Assembly: GCA_023078555.1 (NCBI GenBank) | Contig: CM041196.1 | Coordinates: forward strand, 744,001 to 808,000 | Direction of reading: 5' to 3' | Source: Ulva prolifera | Lineage: Eukaryota; Chlorophyta; Ulvophyceae; Ulvales; Ulvaceae | Length of the DNA stretch: 64,000 nucleotides | Shown here: piece by piece, positions 1 to 12,700 of the stretch | How the letters are laid out: each line of letters begins with the position of its first letter | How positions within the stretch are numbered: the stretch's first letter is position 1 | The notes under the pieces: generated by a model | Told to the model about the DNA's origin: nothing | Database searches by the model: none | Seen by the model: only the letters and a program-made list of their open reading frames with translations | Made by a program: the position numbers and the translations under genes

Positions 1-842
1 GGGCGCTGTTGAGGGGAGGCCGTAGTAATAGTCGTAGTTGTTGTAGGAGTCAAAGTCCTCCGGGAAGCCGCACTCCAGGATGCGGTCCTCCTTGCCCGTG
101 CACACCAACTGCAGCCGTGTGTCCGCACATGTCTGCTTTACAATGCAAATGCCCTCCCGACAGCGTGACCTTCCAATGAGGTAGGATCACTGTTCTAGAC
201 ATCCTTTCATCGGTAGCTCCTCCCAAACGCATTCCCGGTCGCTAGGAGTCTGTAACAGTATGAAGGACACAGAGAACTAGCAATTGACCTCTGCGCCACA
301 TCGTGACGTCACTGCCAGCAGTGCTTCATGCTGTCATCTTCTCCCCAGTATCTGAGGGAATCCATTTCATTCACATGTTTCATCCGCAGTACGCGTTCTG
401 AGAACAATGACAATGCAAGTGGGATGCATGTCTTATTGACACAAGTGCATGCAACGCCTGGTCGATCCGCAGGCTTGACACAAATAGGAGATACCATGCA
501 GCATACGAAGCCGCACCGATGTGGCCCAGACAAGCTCAGGTGCACGCTCATCATTAAATCGGTAATCCTGGCCATCGTACGCGTTCCTGATCTCATCCGC
601 GTCCATGACTCCACCAAAGCGGAAGCCAAGCTGCCGGCAGATGACCTGCGCGTCCAGCGTGAACTCCTCCGGGGATGAACTGAAGCGATCATTGCAGATT
701 CGGCCCCAGCGGCCGTCGTGAAAGATTTCGACCCCCCCGAAGTGCACGTCATCGCATGCCGCGGTCGGGGAGGTGGTGCCGTTGAGGGGCACGAGGCGGA
801 GGTCGCCTTCAGTTGGGGATGTGTTGGCCGGGGCTTCGCAGC
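1..842 (-). other. SRCR domain 8 of gene A, partial at window edge
   Basis: Exon 517-842 reads GCEAPANTSPTEGDLRLVPL, then GGVEIFHDGRWGRIC and AQVICRQLGFRFGG. Exon 1-132 continues LVCTGKEDRILECGFPEDFD and a Tyr-rich stretch (SYNNYDYYYG), and is still open at base 1. Confidence 0.8.
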
Positions 843-3800
843 CTGCATGCAAGCAGCGCACTGTGTTCCAGGGAAAGGCGGAGCGACCAGTAGCACGGCC
901 ATGCATGCAACCCAACTGTTGGGCCCAACAGCATGCAGTCCGACATGCATGAACTGTAACATGGTCGCCACCGGCAACCACTGCGACGCGGTACTTCATA
1001 CAGGCAATGTAAAACAACACAATTATGGAGCCTTAATGAATACGGCCTTGCAATACAATCCATTGCGAGTGCTGAAGCACAGACGCCCTCCCGGGTCGCC
1101 CGCACGTGCCTCAGAAGTTCTGAGAATGTCCATGCAGAGACCGACACACAGCGTACTATACACACTGTGTCCGATGAGCCCACAAAGCGGCTTGAAGCGC
1201 ACCAGAGGGGTTGCTGCACACGAGCGCGACAGCGCCAACACCGCTGGAGTAGTCATAGCCATATCCATCCATCGAGAACTCAATGTCGCAGTCAGTCAGC
1301 ATGTCTTCCGTGCCGTCGCATGAGACGCTGCGGATGCCGACTGGCGGGGGGTCCGCCACAGGAAGTGCGGAGGTGCGGCCGGCGAGGAGCTGCGCGCCGG
1401 TGGCGTAGCCGAGCTGGCGGCAGGCAACGAGGGCGCCACGGCGGCCGAGGTCCTCACCGCCGAAACGGCCCTCATCGATGATCGACCAGAAGCCGTTGAC
1501 AAGGACCTCGATGCGGCCGTACTCCCAGGCTCCTCCAGGCTCAGCGTTGCCGCCTACCAGCCGCACATCGCCTGTGTCATCATCTGCATGCCTAGCCAAC
1601 ATCAGACATATCTGACAATCTGCCGGGATGTCTATACAGTGATCTTGCCATGACGGTTGCGCAACTAGTCGGAAAACTGGCGATGCTTTTCTAGATCTGT
1701 GAGGGGTGACAGGAAACTGCAATGCATAGCATCGACGATTCGCGGTGTGACGTCACAGGGACGCTGAGATAGACGCACTGAGTCCAGGAGGCCGATGGTG
1801 CGTGCACTCAACTGTGGACACGGCACAAACTGCTCAAAGCGGCATCAACCAAGAGGGGTGAGTCACCATGACTGCAGAAAGCGCTGCCACTATTCCACAA
1901 ACCCGCCAGCTGGCACATGCATATATGAATGGGGGGGGGAGGGAGCTTTGAGTGGAGGTGCGCACCCCCTGACGAGCAGAAGAGGCGGAGGGAGGCCCCA
2001 CACGTGGAGGTGTCGCCAAACACGGAGCGCTCGCACTGGCTGAGGCGTGGCTCGAAGCCGACGCACTGTACCGAGGAAAGCCACGGCGGCGGCACCTCTG
2101 CGGTCCTGTCTGTTGACGTCACGGCACGGAAGCTTCCGGCCGTGAAGCCCATCTGCCGGCATGCAATACTCGGAGTGCTCTGCACGCATGCCAATCTCAA
2201 GTGTGGTTCTGGAGTCGATGCGGCACTGGATCGATCGGGCGGTCGGGGTGCGCTGTGGTTTCCAGACCTGGCCATTGCAGACCTGGTGAGTCCGCCTGTT
2301 CTGCCACCGTTACTGGAAGACTGCTGAGTCTCAGTCAACTTGGCGGTGCAATGTGCCGAAGTGTAGCCGACAGTACATGCTATCCTGCTTTTTGGTACCA
2401 CAAGAAAGAGATGACCACCATGTGTCACCAGATGATGATGATTCGGCGTGACTTGAAACCTTGACTACAGTGCTGGTCGAGGACAATTGTGCATTTATGC
2501 ATGAATTGATACAGCACCATGCGGTTGGCTCCAAACGAACCGGGTTGCATAAACAATGAATCAAGATCATTGCGCGCAGGCAGTGCATGATTTTGAGCGC
2601 ACATCAGTGACTGGGGGGCTGTAGCGGTAATCGCCTCGCGAATTGCCGCTGCAGAAGGAGCCCCAGGCGCCGGCGTGGAAGACCTCGAGAACACCTGAGG
2701 CTGAGCCCGGAGTTGTACCCTCTTCGCGACCAGTCAGCCGCAGTGCGCCCTCAGCACCTGCATTCCATGCCACCCGGCTACACACGTTGGCTGCAACTGT
2801 CATGAAGACATGCCATTTGTGTCACAAGGACACAGTTGCGGGGCGGGTAGCGCTAGAGATGCTGGAATAACGGACAAAAAGGTCCACGCCTTCTGTGCCA
2901 CATGTGCGCGTGCGTGGTATGACATTCCTGCTGTGTTGAGGCTCCCGCGTGTTTCCAGTGTCACTGGAGATATCATGTTTGGTAATCAGAGAGAAGTTGT
3001 ATGCACGTCAAGGCGGCACTGCAATGACGGGGCATACACAGCTGGGGCATGAATGTCGTTAACGCGTTCATTGCTCAGCAAGTTGCTCAGCAAGTTTGTG
3101 CGCTGCCAGGTCAGGACGCACCGGCAACTGTCCTACTCGCAACGCAGCCGATAAAGAGGCCGGCGCCGTCTGAGTTCCGGCAGTCACGGCTGAAGAAGCG
3201 GGGAGCATCTGGCTCGGCGGCGCATTCCAGCAGGCTAGCCTCATTGCCCTGACAGCCCGAGGCGGAGATTGCGACCTCCGGGAAGACGGGTGTCGTGCCC
3301 AGCTCGATGCGGTCTGCGTTGCTGAGCACCTGCGGCACAACGGTGCCGGCGCCGTAGCCGAGCTGGCGGCAGGCGACGTTGGCGTCGGAAGCATCAAAGA
3401 AGCCTGCGCAGACCTGGCTCCAGGCGCCCTCGAAGAAGACCTGGAGCTGCCCTGTCACCCAGTTGGCCACGGTCGTCTCGTTTAGCAGCCGGACATCACC
3501 CTCCTCTGCATGAACATGGGTGCATCAAGGCCGAGGCAACAAGGACTTTGATGAGGAATACAAGAAGAACTCACAGGCTCTGCCGATCTGATGGACTTAT
3601 GTCAAGCACTGTGGCACAGAATGTTGTGCCCCACAATACAAATCACAAGCATCTAAAGTCCTTGCAGCACTTGCACCTGTGCAGAACCAGGTGATCTGTA
3701 CCGCAAGGCTAGGCAGCCTTTTGCATCTACCAAGATGGGTGTACAACAACGTTCGGTGACATACAATCGCTCACACGTACTACATGACGTGTGTTGCATT

Positions 3801-6800
3801 GCAGAGCTCAACTGCAAATGGAATGCAGACTGTGGTCAGCAACTGGCTTCATGCACACATACACACACCTGCTCCGGGCGTGGCAATGGCCTCAAGCGCC
3901 TCAACGACCGGGAACTGCCTGCATGCGACGGTCAGCCGGTGGGAATTGCGGCGGCAGCCACCATTGTTGGAGCGGAAGCCGGGCCCGAGGTCGCAGTCAA
4001 TCAGCCGCCCCTCCGGCCCGTTGCACCGGGCATCGCTCAGCCAGAAGCGATCCACAGGCTCCTCAGCCTCCTCTGCCATGCTGGTGTAGTCATAGTATGA
4101 GTAGTACCCATAGTAATAGGAGTTGTAGCGACCATTTTCATCATCGGATGGGGGCGGGGGGCGTGCAATGAGGGGGTCAATGCGGGTGCCGTGCGGGAAG
4201 CCAAGCTGCCGGCACACCACATCGGCCACGAGGTTGTCTTCCGCATTCTGACCCTCAGTGAACCGATTTCTGCAGATGCTGCCCCATTCCCCAAAGTGGA
4301 AGACTTCAACGAAGCCGGTGTGCACGGGGTCGCACAGCGTGCCGAAGCCCCCTCGCAGCCGCACCGCCCCCTCGCCCAGCCCGGGGCGCTCCTGACACCC
4401 TGCACGGAAGCTTCTTGTACAACTACCTCTCCATCATGGCTTCAGATGCAGCAGTGCACTGGCGGGGTCTACTTCCGGCTGCGAGTGTATTCAGTGCCTT
4501 CGCAGATGATTCGCAGGGAAAGCATGCCAAAGGAGATCCGCGATTATCATGTATGGAGCCGTGCCTGTGACTTTCAAGAAATAGCAGGATGAACTGCCAA
4601 GATGTACCATCCGCACGTGGTGACGTATATCCATGCATGAACTCTAGCCGAGCAAAGCCGCTACAGCAGAATGGGATGCGCAGCCAGGATGCGCACCAGG
4701 GGCGGTGTTGGCGCAGGTGAGGACGGTGCTGGAAGTGCGGTTGCTGCACTGCCCGATCAGGCGGTCGTTGCTCTGGCATCCCAGCAGGGACGCCTCGGTG
4801 CCGTCGCAGTCCACGCCCGCCAGCGCCACCGGCAGGTCAGCGAATAGGACCTGCAGCACAAGAGAGACAACCTCTGAGCGGTTCAGTGACTCTTCGGAAG
4901 CGTGGGGCGACTCGTCCATCTCTGAAGGAGAGACAAATGCTCCAGGAGTGTTGGCGAGCCAACATGGCGAATCATCAGCCAGGCGCCTGACAGGCTGGCA
5001 AGAGTGGTGATCGGGGTAAAGCTGGAAATTATTGTAGCAGGTGAATGGCTCAAGCCGTCGACACAGCAGCAGTGCAGCTGCTCTGCCATGTGGCACCAAG
5101 CTGGCACAAGCTGGGCGGATCGGCACCTGGCTGAGGCTCCTGGCATACGACTGGGTGAAGCGAAGGGCGGCGCCGCCACCGTAGCCGAGGGCTTTGCATG
5201 CCACCTGCGCCGAATCGGGCGTGAAGCGGTCGTTGTTGCAGACATTGCTCCAGAAGCCTCGCAGGAAGACCTCGAGGCGGCCGTACTCGTAGCCGGCGCC
5301 GGCCGTTCCGTCCATCAGCCGCAGCTCACCATCGAGCGCTGCAACACAGGTGGCACTCATGCATGGCACTCACCGAGCAACATGCTCATCTTATATATGG
5401 ACCCGAGCACGACAGGGAAAAGCATTGGCTGGCGCATGCGTACGTACACATGTCTGTGCGCAAGAATTGCAAGCGCAAGCACAGATCGCAGAGACAGGCA
5501 TTGCTAATGAATGTTCTGGAGCGAAGCGATACATCAGCTGGCTGGCTGGCTGGCAGCAGGACTGCCAGTTTCACTTTGCCACATGATCATGAAGCGGCAA
5601 AACAGAGTATGCGTGGCTTCAACTGCAGAGCGGCCTCATGCTTGTCCAGCAACACAGAGCAAGTCACATGCATTCCGATGACGAAGATTGTTGCATCTAC
5701 GTACCTACTAGCAGGGATACAAACCAGCACCCCTGGCAGCCACAATACACACACAGCACACGAAGGCCGCGACAGACACACGGCGTTTACCGATAGATGA
5801 TCTCATATGATTTCTATGCAGTTCGCCACGTCATGCAGTCAGATAGGCATCCTCTAGGCCAACAACGTATGAGCCAAGGCTGTGCAAATACTGCCGGAGG
5901 GCGTGCTGGATGCGAAAGTGTCTTACCGGCGTTGGGGGCGCCATAGCAAACCAGGTGGACATCAGCATCGTGGCGGCACCGGCTGCCTGCCAGGCCGAGC
6001 TCAAAGCCGGGACAGGTGCGCAGCGTGGCCTCGGTGCCATCACACTGCCCGCCCGCGAGCACGATCGGCACACGCTCCGTGAGGGCCTCGTCCTCGTCCT
6101 CCTACAAAGTACATGTGCTCATCGTGCGGCTGACTTCACATAGCACTCTGCTGCCATCGAGTAACAAGTCCTACGCTGATCATGAATTCAACGCCTGCGG
6201 ACAGCAGCCTCTGTAGGTAGCAGCGGTATTGATGGTTGCATGGCAATGTTCCACGTGCACGCTGGTCCAGGTGCCTGTTTTGTGTATTGAGTCCGCACGT
6301 TCAGCACCACACTGCTGTACACAGGGGGCCAAAATTTCAGCCCCTGCCTGATGTCGCAGGTACTGCGGGATCGGCCACATTGGTAAGCGAGGTTTGGGAA
6401 CACTCCGGTCATATATATGTATACAGCGGCGCATGGGTGGCAGTGCTGGCACCGTACCAGGCCCTGGATCTGGAAGCCCTGCTCGTAGCCAAGCTCATTG
6501 CATGCGACTGTGGCAGACTCCGGCGAGAAGCGAGGCGTTCGGCGGAAGCGGTTGATCGCGCCGTTGTCGCAGACGGTGCCCCAGCCGCCGCTGTGGAAGA
6601 CCTCGAGGCGGCCGTACTCCGCACTGCCGTCTGCCGAGGTGTTGCCACCCGTCAGCCTCAGATCTCCCTCCGCTGCAACAAAGCACCGCGCTCCTCAGCG
6701 ATCGTTTGCACGGTGCAACCTGCTGGGCAACTGCATGGGACGGACAATGCCTGGGCATTGGAGCATGGCTTGCGAGAGGCCATGCCGATAGCTCGTTGCA

Positions 6801-8652
6801 CCAGTGGGCCTGGGGCAACCTCTTCAGCTTTGTACTGGTGTACGGATGGGTGTCTGTTGTGCAACTTGGGCCACCCTTGGAAGAAATTGTGCTATGTGTG
6901 GTGTGGAGATTCGGCGCACCTGCAGCGCTGCTGACACCGCACGCCAAGAAGGTGAACGAGTCAGAGGCGGGGTCGCAGCTCTCGGAGTTGTAGTCGTAGA
7001 ACCTGTAGTCCCTGAAGCTACGACCTTCAGACCCCTCCGACACAGGGCAGTCGAGCAGGCTGGTCTCGTTGCCGGTGCAGCCCAGATTCTCGAGAGCAAA
7101 CGGTGCCAACACCTCCTGCGCGATCGCAGGCCTGGATGGCGACCAGGGTAAGAGGTACAACAGAGGTAAGAGGTACAACAGAGGTACACCTACTCTGTTA
7201 GCCATGTGATGCACTGCAGGGACTTCACGCCACTGCACAGCCGCTGTGGCCGTGCGAGAACGCCCTTGAACAGACATGATTGGTGAAATGTTCTGTGCAA
7301 GGCGATGCACATGTAGTTCGATGAGAATCACGTTGGAATCGTCCATGAACCTAATCAGTGCACTCATGACACTGAGGTGCTGCGCTGCACCAGGGTAAGC
7401 CTGTAAGCCTGTGCGTACACTGGTGCAAGAATCAGGACAGCTGTCATCAGCATGAGCTATGCTGCTCACACTGGCCAAACAGACCATTGCAATATTAGGT
7501 GATGATCTGCGTGATCTTCTGCGGCATGGCAGTAACCATAATGAACAAGCAGCCACAGGTGGGCATCATATTGCCATTGTCATGTACCAAGGATGCCGGC
7601 TAGCTTGTGGAAGAGCCTCTCTTCAGTGCTTTTCCAGAAAACATATCCACTTCGCAGAACCAGTGTGGGTCACATTCGCACCTCTGGGACATCCCTGGAG
7701 CGGAAGAAAGGCTCCCTTGGCAAGCGCACGCCGGTGGTGAGGCCGAGCTGGCGGCAGGCCACGAGGGCGTCACGGTCGTCGAAGCCAGTATTGCAGACCG
7801 CGCCCCAGGCGCCGTCGCAGAAGACCTGCAGGGCGCCGGTGGCGAAGCCGTTGACGTCGACCCGGGCCACCAGCCTCACCGCTCCCTCGCCACCTGTACG
7901 CATCACTCGGCATCACTCGGCATCACTCGGCTGGTTGCCCATGGTTTAGCTGCCCATGGTTTAGCAACGCTGCCTGCATGGGTTCAGGCGGGCGGATTAC
8001 GTCTGCAGCCGGGTGAGGAACAGTTTTTCGACATCGGAGATTTCTGCGCCGGCGTCCACTCTAGAATGCATGCAGTGGCGTCCCTGATGATAGCCTGGCA
8101 CGACAACATGCACAGCTGCAGGTATATTGCGTGCACCACACTGTCAGGAAACTTCGTGTACACCGCATGACACAATTTCCGGGTGGAACGTGCGGTTGGT
8201 ATTGCACGGTAACGCAGGGTGAGTGGCGCACTGTTACCGGTCCCTGGCCCGACTGGAAGTGTCACGTTGACAGGATTGTCCGACAGTGTGGAGTTGGCAG
8301 CTGGGGGAGGACTGGTGTCATTTGATTGGCTGGCAGGTGGTACAGCAGATGAAACCGTGGTGTTGCCGTCATCCGAAGCAGTGCTGTTACCAGCGGGTGC
8401 AGGGGCGGTTTCGTTGATTGGGCTGGCAGGCGCAACAGCAGGTGCCAATGGGGCAGTGGTGTTTCCGCCATCAAATCCCCTGGTGTTTGGTGTTTCTCCA
8501 CCTTCGATGACGTTGCCGTTTACAGAGACACTGCCAAAAGTTATCACGCTGCCATCCGGTGCATCTGCTTGGCCTGCAGGGCCTGGGGCCTGCGCTGTTG
8601 ATGGTGCAGATAGCAGCAGGGCTGCCAGAGCAACTGGAAGAAGACCCGAGGC
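1..8652 (-). CDS. SRCR gene A: secreted protein with eight SRCR domains, 3' end beyond the window
   Basis: Fourteen exons on the minus strand, read from high to low coordinate: 8238-8652, 7682-7893, 6920-7115, 6458-6672, 5927-6101, 5127-5338, 4697-4850, 3869-4399, 3122-3505, 2603-2757, 1966-2179, 1203-1583, 517-842 and 1-132 (open at the edge). Every junction has GT/AG, the phases match throughout, and the coding total is 3702 bases (1234 codons). The first visible exon encodes a hydrophobic stretch (PVALAALLLSAP), then a Pro/Ala/Ser/Thr linker with seven N-glycosylation sequons. Eight scavenger receptor cysteine-rich domains follow, with the usual WGTVC and VACRQLG motifs. No in-frame ATG exists in the first visible exon, which starts at a phase-0 acceptor, so the initiator exon lies further right and was not found. 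SRCR domains bind ligands outside the cell; the ligand here is unknown. The same architecture is repeated in gene B. Confidence 0.88.
1203..1583 (-). other. SRCR domain 7 of gene A, single exon
   Basis: One exon of 381 bases, phase 1 at both ends. Motifs: WEYGRIEVLVNGFWSIID, ALVACRQLGYATGAQLLAG, VSCDGTEDMLTDC and VALVCSNPSG. Confidence 0.85.
1966..2757 (-). other. SRCR domain 6 of gene A
   Basis: Exons 2603-2757 and 1966-2179. The first reads GAEGALRLTGREEG, then LEVFHAGAWGSFCSG. The second begins with STPSIACRQMGFTAG and continues to VQCVGFEPRLSQC and LRLFCSSG. The intron falls before the VACRQLG-type motif, as in gene B. Confidence 0.82.
3122..3505 (-). other. SRCR domain 5 of gene A, single exon
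   Basis: One 384-base exon bounded by phase-1 introns. Motifs: GQLQVFFEGAWSQVC, ANVACRQLGYGAG, SGCQGNEASLLEC and GLFIGCV. The donor is GTGCGTCC. Confidence 0.85.
3869..4399 (-). other. SRCR domain 4 of gene A, single exon with a tyrosine-rich loop
   Basis: One 531-base exon. It begins GCQERPGLGEGAVRLRGGFG and carries TGFVEVFHFGEWGSIC and VVCRQLGFPHGTRIDPL. A long insert (YNSYYYGYYSYYDYT, then an acidic run) comes before FWLSDARCNGPEGRLIDC and LTVACRQFPVVEALEA. Unlike domains 1-3 it has no internal intron. Confidence 0.85.
4697..5338 (-). other. SRCR domain 3 of gene A
   Basis: Exons 5127-5338 and 4697-4850. Motifs are YGRLEVFLRGFWSNVC, AQVACKALGYGGG and VDCDGTEASLLGC, closing with STVLTCANTA. 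The intron between the exons is free of recognisable repeats. Confidence 0.85.
5927..6672 (-). other. SRCR domain 2 of gene A
   Basis: Exons 6458-6672 and 5927-6101. The first reads EGDLRLTGG...YGRLEVFHSGGWGTVC and ends after EQGFQIQGL. The second starts with an acidic EDEDEA run, then VPIVLAGGQCDGTEATLRTC and a final VHLVCYG. The split point and phase are the same as in gene B. Confidence 0.85.
6920..7893 (-). other. SRCR domain 1 of gene A
   Basis: Two exons (7682-7893 and 6920-7115) joined by a phase-0 intron. The first half has ALQVFCDGAWGAVC and ALVACRQLGL. The second has LENLGCTGNETSLLDC, then a Tyr/Asp-rich loop (FRDYRFYDYNSESCD) before the closing FLACG. The intron upstream of 7893 starts with three 10-bp repeats of GCATCACTCG. 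Confidence 0.85.
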
Positions 8653-11220
8653 CTGCACATCCGCGTCGCGACTTGACGTGGTATGGTCCGGCCACAGACT
8701 TCATATCCATTGACCTGATTGATGCGCTTGCGTGTACGATGTAACGGAATAGCAACTGGCGCATATCGCTGTCCACCTGCGGAAGCCCCGTCGATGCCTG
8801 TCGCAATCACGCAATAACAACCATGCGTACGTAGAGATGTTGATTTTCGAACAGATCAAGTGGACTACGTGACATTGTGCCCTGCTGCCCACTACGCCTA
8901 GCACTATCGCAGGATTGGACCCAGACCACTGGTACTGCAAGCAGCAACAGCCAAGTCAGCCACAAATACATCAACAATGCTCACATCAATGAGTGGCAAG
9001 GGTGTCGCCTCGTCCATGCGGCACGTCGCGACAGCTACGCTATATGGCCACGAGTGCGATGGGCACGCCCTCGCCTGCAAAGCCAGACATGTCAACCGAA
9101 GCTTACCTTCATGAGGAGTGCCTCGCTACACACTAAATGTGGTCGGAGCAAGTGATGCTCTTCGTCATGTACCGTCCGGTATTTCGATATGAAATTCTTG
9201 AAGGACGGTCAAGTCCTTGGTGGTGTGCCGATTTCTGAGGTCGGTGCAGCTGACCGCCTAAAATTAAGACATAGCTATCGATAGAGCTTCGATTGATCTC
9301 GTCATTTCCCATATATAGGCGTTTCCACGGCCAGGAGTAGCTCTATACAGCGTGTAATGCACCGCACGCCTGAAGCTTTACCAGGAGATATGATTCGCAA
9401 GAATTGTGTGGCTTCGATCGTCTCATGGTGTGCATTACTTGCGACGAATGTTCATGGCTCGTGATGCTCGTGCGGCACACCGTAGCGGCCCCATCGACGC
9501 AGCCAGATCGTCGTCAGCGCGTCAGCTGCCGTTGTTGGCGTGCACAGCACACCATTGAATGATAACATACAAGTCTGTGAAGCAAGCTGGCAGTGTTACT
9601 CTGGTTGTTTTCCTGCACTGATCACGGTGCACGCGTTGTGGCAAGTGTGCATGCGAGGAGGGTTGCATACATAGTTTGCGTGAACACCAAGTCACACTGT
9701 AAAGCAATTCACTGCTTGATGTTGCAGAAAATTTTTGTGTTGACCTAAGGATCAGGACGCCGCGTTTAGTGTCGCTAGCTGATTCAAAGCTCAGCGCGAG
9801 CCCGGTTTGTTACAGCGCTGACCGGCGCATCTCCTGTGAGTTTGACGTTTCGCTAAAATATTACTGCATGTAACTTCGTGAATGCAGGCAAGCAGTCGGC
9901 CTTGCCGTGCAAGGACGTGTGCACATCTTTCATTGTCTAGTGAACGACAATGCATGTCACTGCTGCTGATGAACACGTGTACTGCCAGCTGGCCCAGCGC
10001 ATGGGACCCTGCAACTCCACGCATGGCCACGTTGGGCTTCTGGTCCAATTACAAATGCCAAGGGTTCCTGCAGCAATCGTTGCTATTTGTGGTCACACAC
10101 ATCTGATAAGCCAGCCATGTGACAAAGCTGATGAAGCCGCCCAGCAACGTGGGACAGATGATTGTGCATTCCCCATTACTCACATTCACTCTGTGTTTCA
10201 CAATCAACCTTGGGGCCAATGCACAGCATGTGCATGTGATGATGTTGAACACAGATGACAACCGCAGCTTATCCAGATCGGCATCTCAGCTTGCCAATAT
10301 CCAGATCGGCCAAATCGCCCATGCCGTAATTGGGCATACCCACACACAACCCTCACAGTATCATGGTGGTTGGCCACATCATTGACGGCCGGCAGGTATT
10401 TTCTGTCTCTATACCCATCACACGCCCCTTGCAGTTCGCACCCATACCATTCCTGCGCCTCTGTTGGTGTGGCCTCTGTTGGTGTGGCCGTGCACCCACA
10501 TGAATGATTCCACTCATACCACTCGATTGCATACTCAACACTCGCCCCGGCCCCGTCCACTCCCCGCCCGGCGACTCGCCCGGCCGTGTCAGGCTTGCTC
10601 ACATAGATGCATGATCTAAGCTTAAGGGACAGGACACGGCCGCCCCCCCTGTTGTTCGCCCCTAGCCCGCGAGAGGGCGGGGGCGGCTAATGTGCATGTT
10701 GACCCTTCGGGGAGCATGCGATGCACTGTTGCATATTCATATCTTTGCATGTCTCTAGTTGACCGGCGCATGAACTCTGTGCGCTTGCTGAAGCAGATGG
10801 TCCAGATTACGGCAGTAGCCCGACGGTGGACTAGTTCCTTTTCCGTTCTGTCCATGGCTGTGCTGAGGTGGCCGTGACGTTCTGCTGCACCCCTGTTGCA
10901 GATATAGATATATCATACACCAGTAGCAGAATCTCAGATCAAATCTGTGCCACACCTGGCCCGTCTCAAACCTGCAGCGCCACTGCCCTCCTCGTCTCCG
11001 CCGTTGTCACGCGCGGTCCACCTCAGTGTTGGCACTACTGGACTAGCCGGGGGTTCCAACGTATACGAGGCTCGCGGTGCGTCACGATCGTGGGGAATTG
11101 GTGTCAGGTTTCCACGCATGGCTGCGGGGTCAAAGGTATGCCTGGGGGTGCGTGTGGACCTCTGTGGCAGGGCGCATGAGGAGGCTGAGCCCTCTGGCGC
11201 CCAGGGTCTGGTGCCCCCGG

Positions 11221-11296
11221 CTCTGATGCAATGATGGTAACAGCATGGCTTGGCGTGGCTCTGATGCAATGATGGTAACAGCATGGCTTGGCGTGC
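11221..11296. repeat. Two tandem copies of a 38-bp unit
   Basis: Units 11221-11258 and 11259-11296 each start CTCTGATGCAATGATGG and differ at the last base. No gene is attached. Confidence 0.85.
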
Positions 11297-11667
11297 ATTG
11301 AAATACTTGTGTGGCACCTGCGAGGTTATGCCACAAACGCTGTATTAACTGCCCACAAACGCTGTTTTTAACTGCCCACCGCCTGCTGTGCCGTTTGTGT
11401 GTGCCTCGAGGTCTGGCCTTGCAACTGCAGCTAGGTGTACGTAGCTTGGAACCGATTTCCTCACCTGGGGTGCACCCATGGTGGATAGCACCTAACTATG
11501 GCATAAGATTTACTGAATCCTATCAAATTATTCTGCAACTTCCAGACTTTCCGATGGTACCCCATTGGTACCCCATTGGTACCCCATTCGTGGCCATCAC
11601 CCTGGTGGTTCAGCGCCACAAATACTCAATAGTTCCAAGACAAAGCCACAATGCTCTCCACGTATTG

Positions 11668-11799
11668 CAAAAGAGTAAACAAGAGAAGACAAACACCACA
11701 AAAGAATCTCATCCGAAACATCAGCAACATACACACAAGCTTAAGAAGAGTACCACAGCACCCACACCTCAGCCCAGCAGGATCGCGTCCTCCAGGCAA
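11668..11799 (+). repeat. Copy of a dispersed AAAAGAGTGAACGGGAG repeat, diverged
   Basis: Starts with CAAAAGAGTAAACAAGAG, has the AATCTCATCCGAA core and AACATACACACA, and ends GCAGGATCGCGTCCTCCAGG. The same order is seen at 30991-31110 and, inverted, at 31959-32117. Confidence 0.65.
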
Positions 11800-12680
11800 C
11801 AATGCTTTCCTTATTGTGGAATGTGCCAGCTCAGGACCCCGGGATTGGTGGGAGACACTGTTAGACTCGTGCATGCTCAGTGACTCACCGGATGCGTATT
11901 GGGGTAAGTATGCCTGTAGTCACAAAGGACAGAGGCCGGGCGCCCCTCACCGGATGCGCATGAAGCCAGTTCTCGGAATCCACTCGCAAAGCCACGCACT
12001 CATTCATTGCACTAGGCCGGGCACGAGCGCGTACCACAGCCCTGCCAGTATGCCTGTATGTGTGTAACACACATGATGTTGTCTTTGACTCGGAGTCTTG
12101 TGGGAGGGTGTGCATATGTATGCATTCACATGCATGCTGCGGTGCACGAAGGAGAACGCTGCGGAGGCAGGTAGCACTGCAGCAGCTGATCTGCGTGGAC
12201 CACTAGACAAGAGACACCATATGCAGTCAGGCGCCGTCGCTGCATACAGTGGGTCTCCTGATGGCGTCGGAAATAGCATTCTTGTCTGCTGCCTCAGCGA
12301 AGCCACCTGCCCCCCGCCTTCGTCCATGATACACGTAACATCTCCCGGACGGTCGGACTGGGGCCTCCCGGGGCTGCTGTGGGTGCCTGCGTGTTACATG
12401 GGCAATGCTGAAGTGGTCGGTAGCGCCGGCAGGGCAATGTAGAAGCATGCCGACGCCCCCAGTGCGTGCATGGCAGGAGATGCCAACCCATGTCGAACCC
12501 AAACACAGCGCCTTATCACAGCATGACAGACACCTAGCAAACACGTACCCACACGCAACACACCACACCCACGCACCCGCCCTCTCACCAGCCCCCAATA
12601 CACGCAGCCCCGGGGCGTTCACAAAACGGCCTCACCGCCCGCGTGCACACCCGGCGGTTGTGACGGGTTTGTGCCCCCCA

Positions 12681-12700
12681 CCCCCCCCCCCCCCCCCCCC
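12681..12700. repeat. Homopolymer run of 20 C
   Basis: An uninterrupted C20 tract next to more C-rich sequence. Length may be uncertain for technical reasons. Confidence 0.8.

Noticed and set aside
8471-8810. Overlapping frames across the gene A signal-peptide exon
   Set aside because: Shadow frames. Only one frame gives the hydrophobic segment and matching phase.
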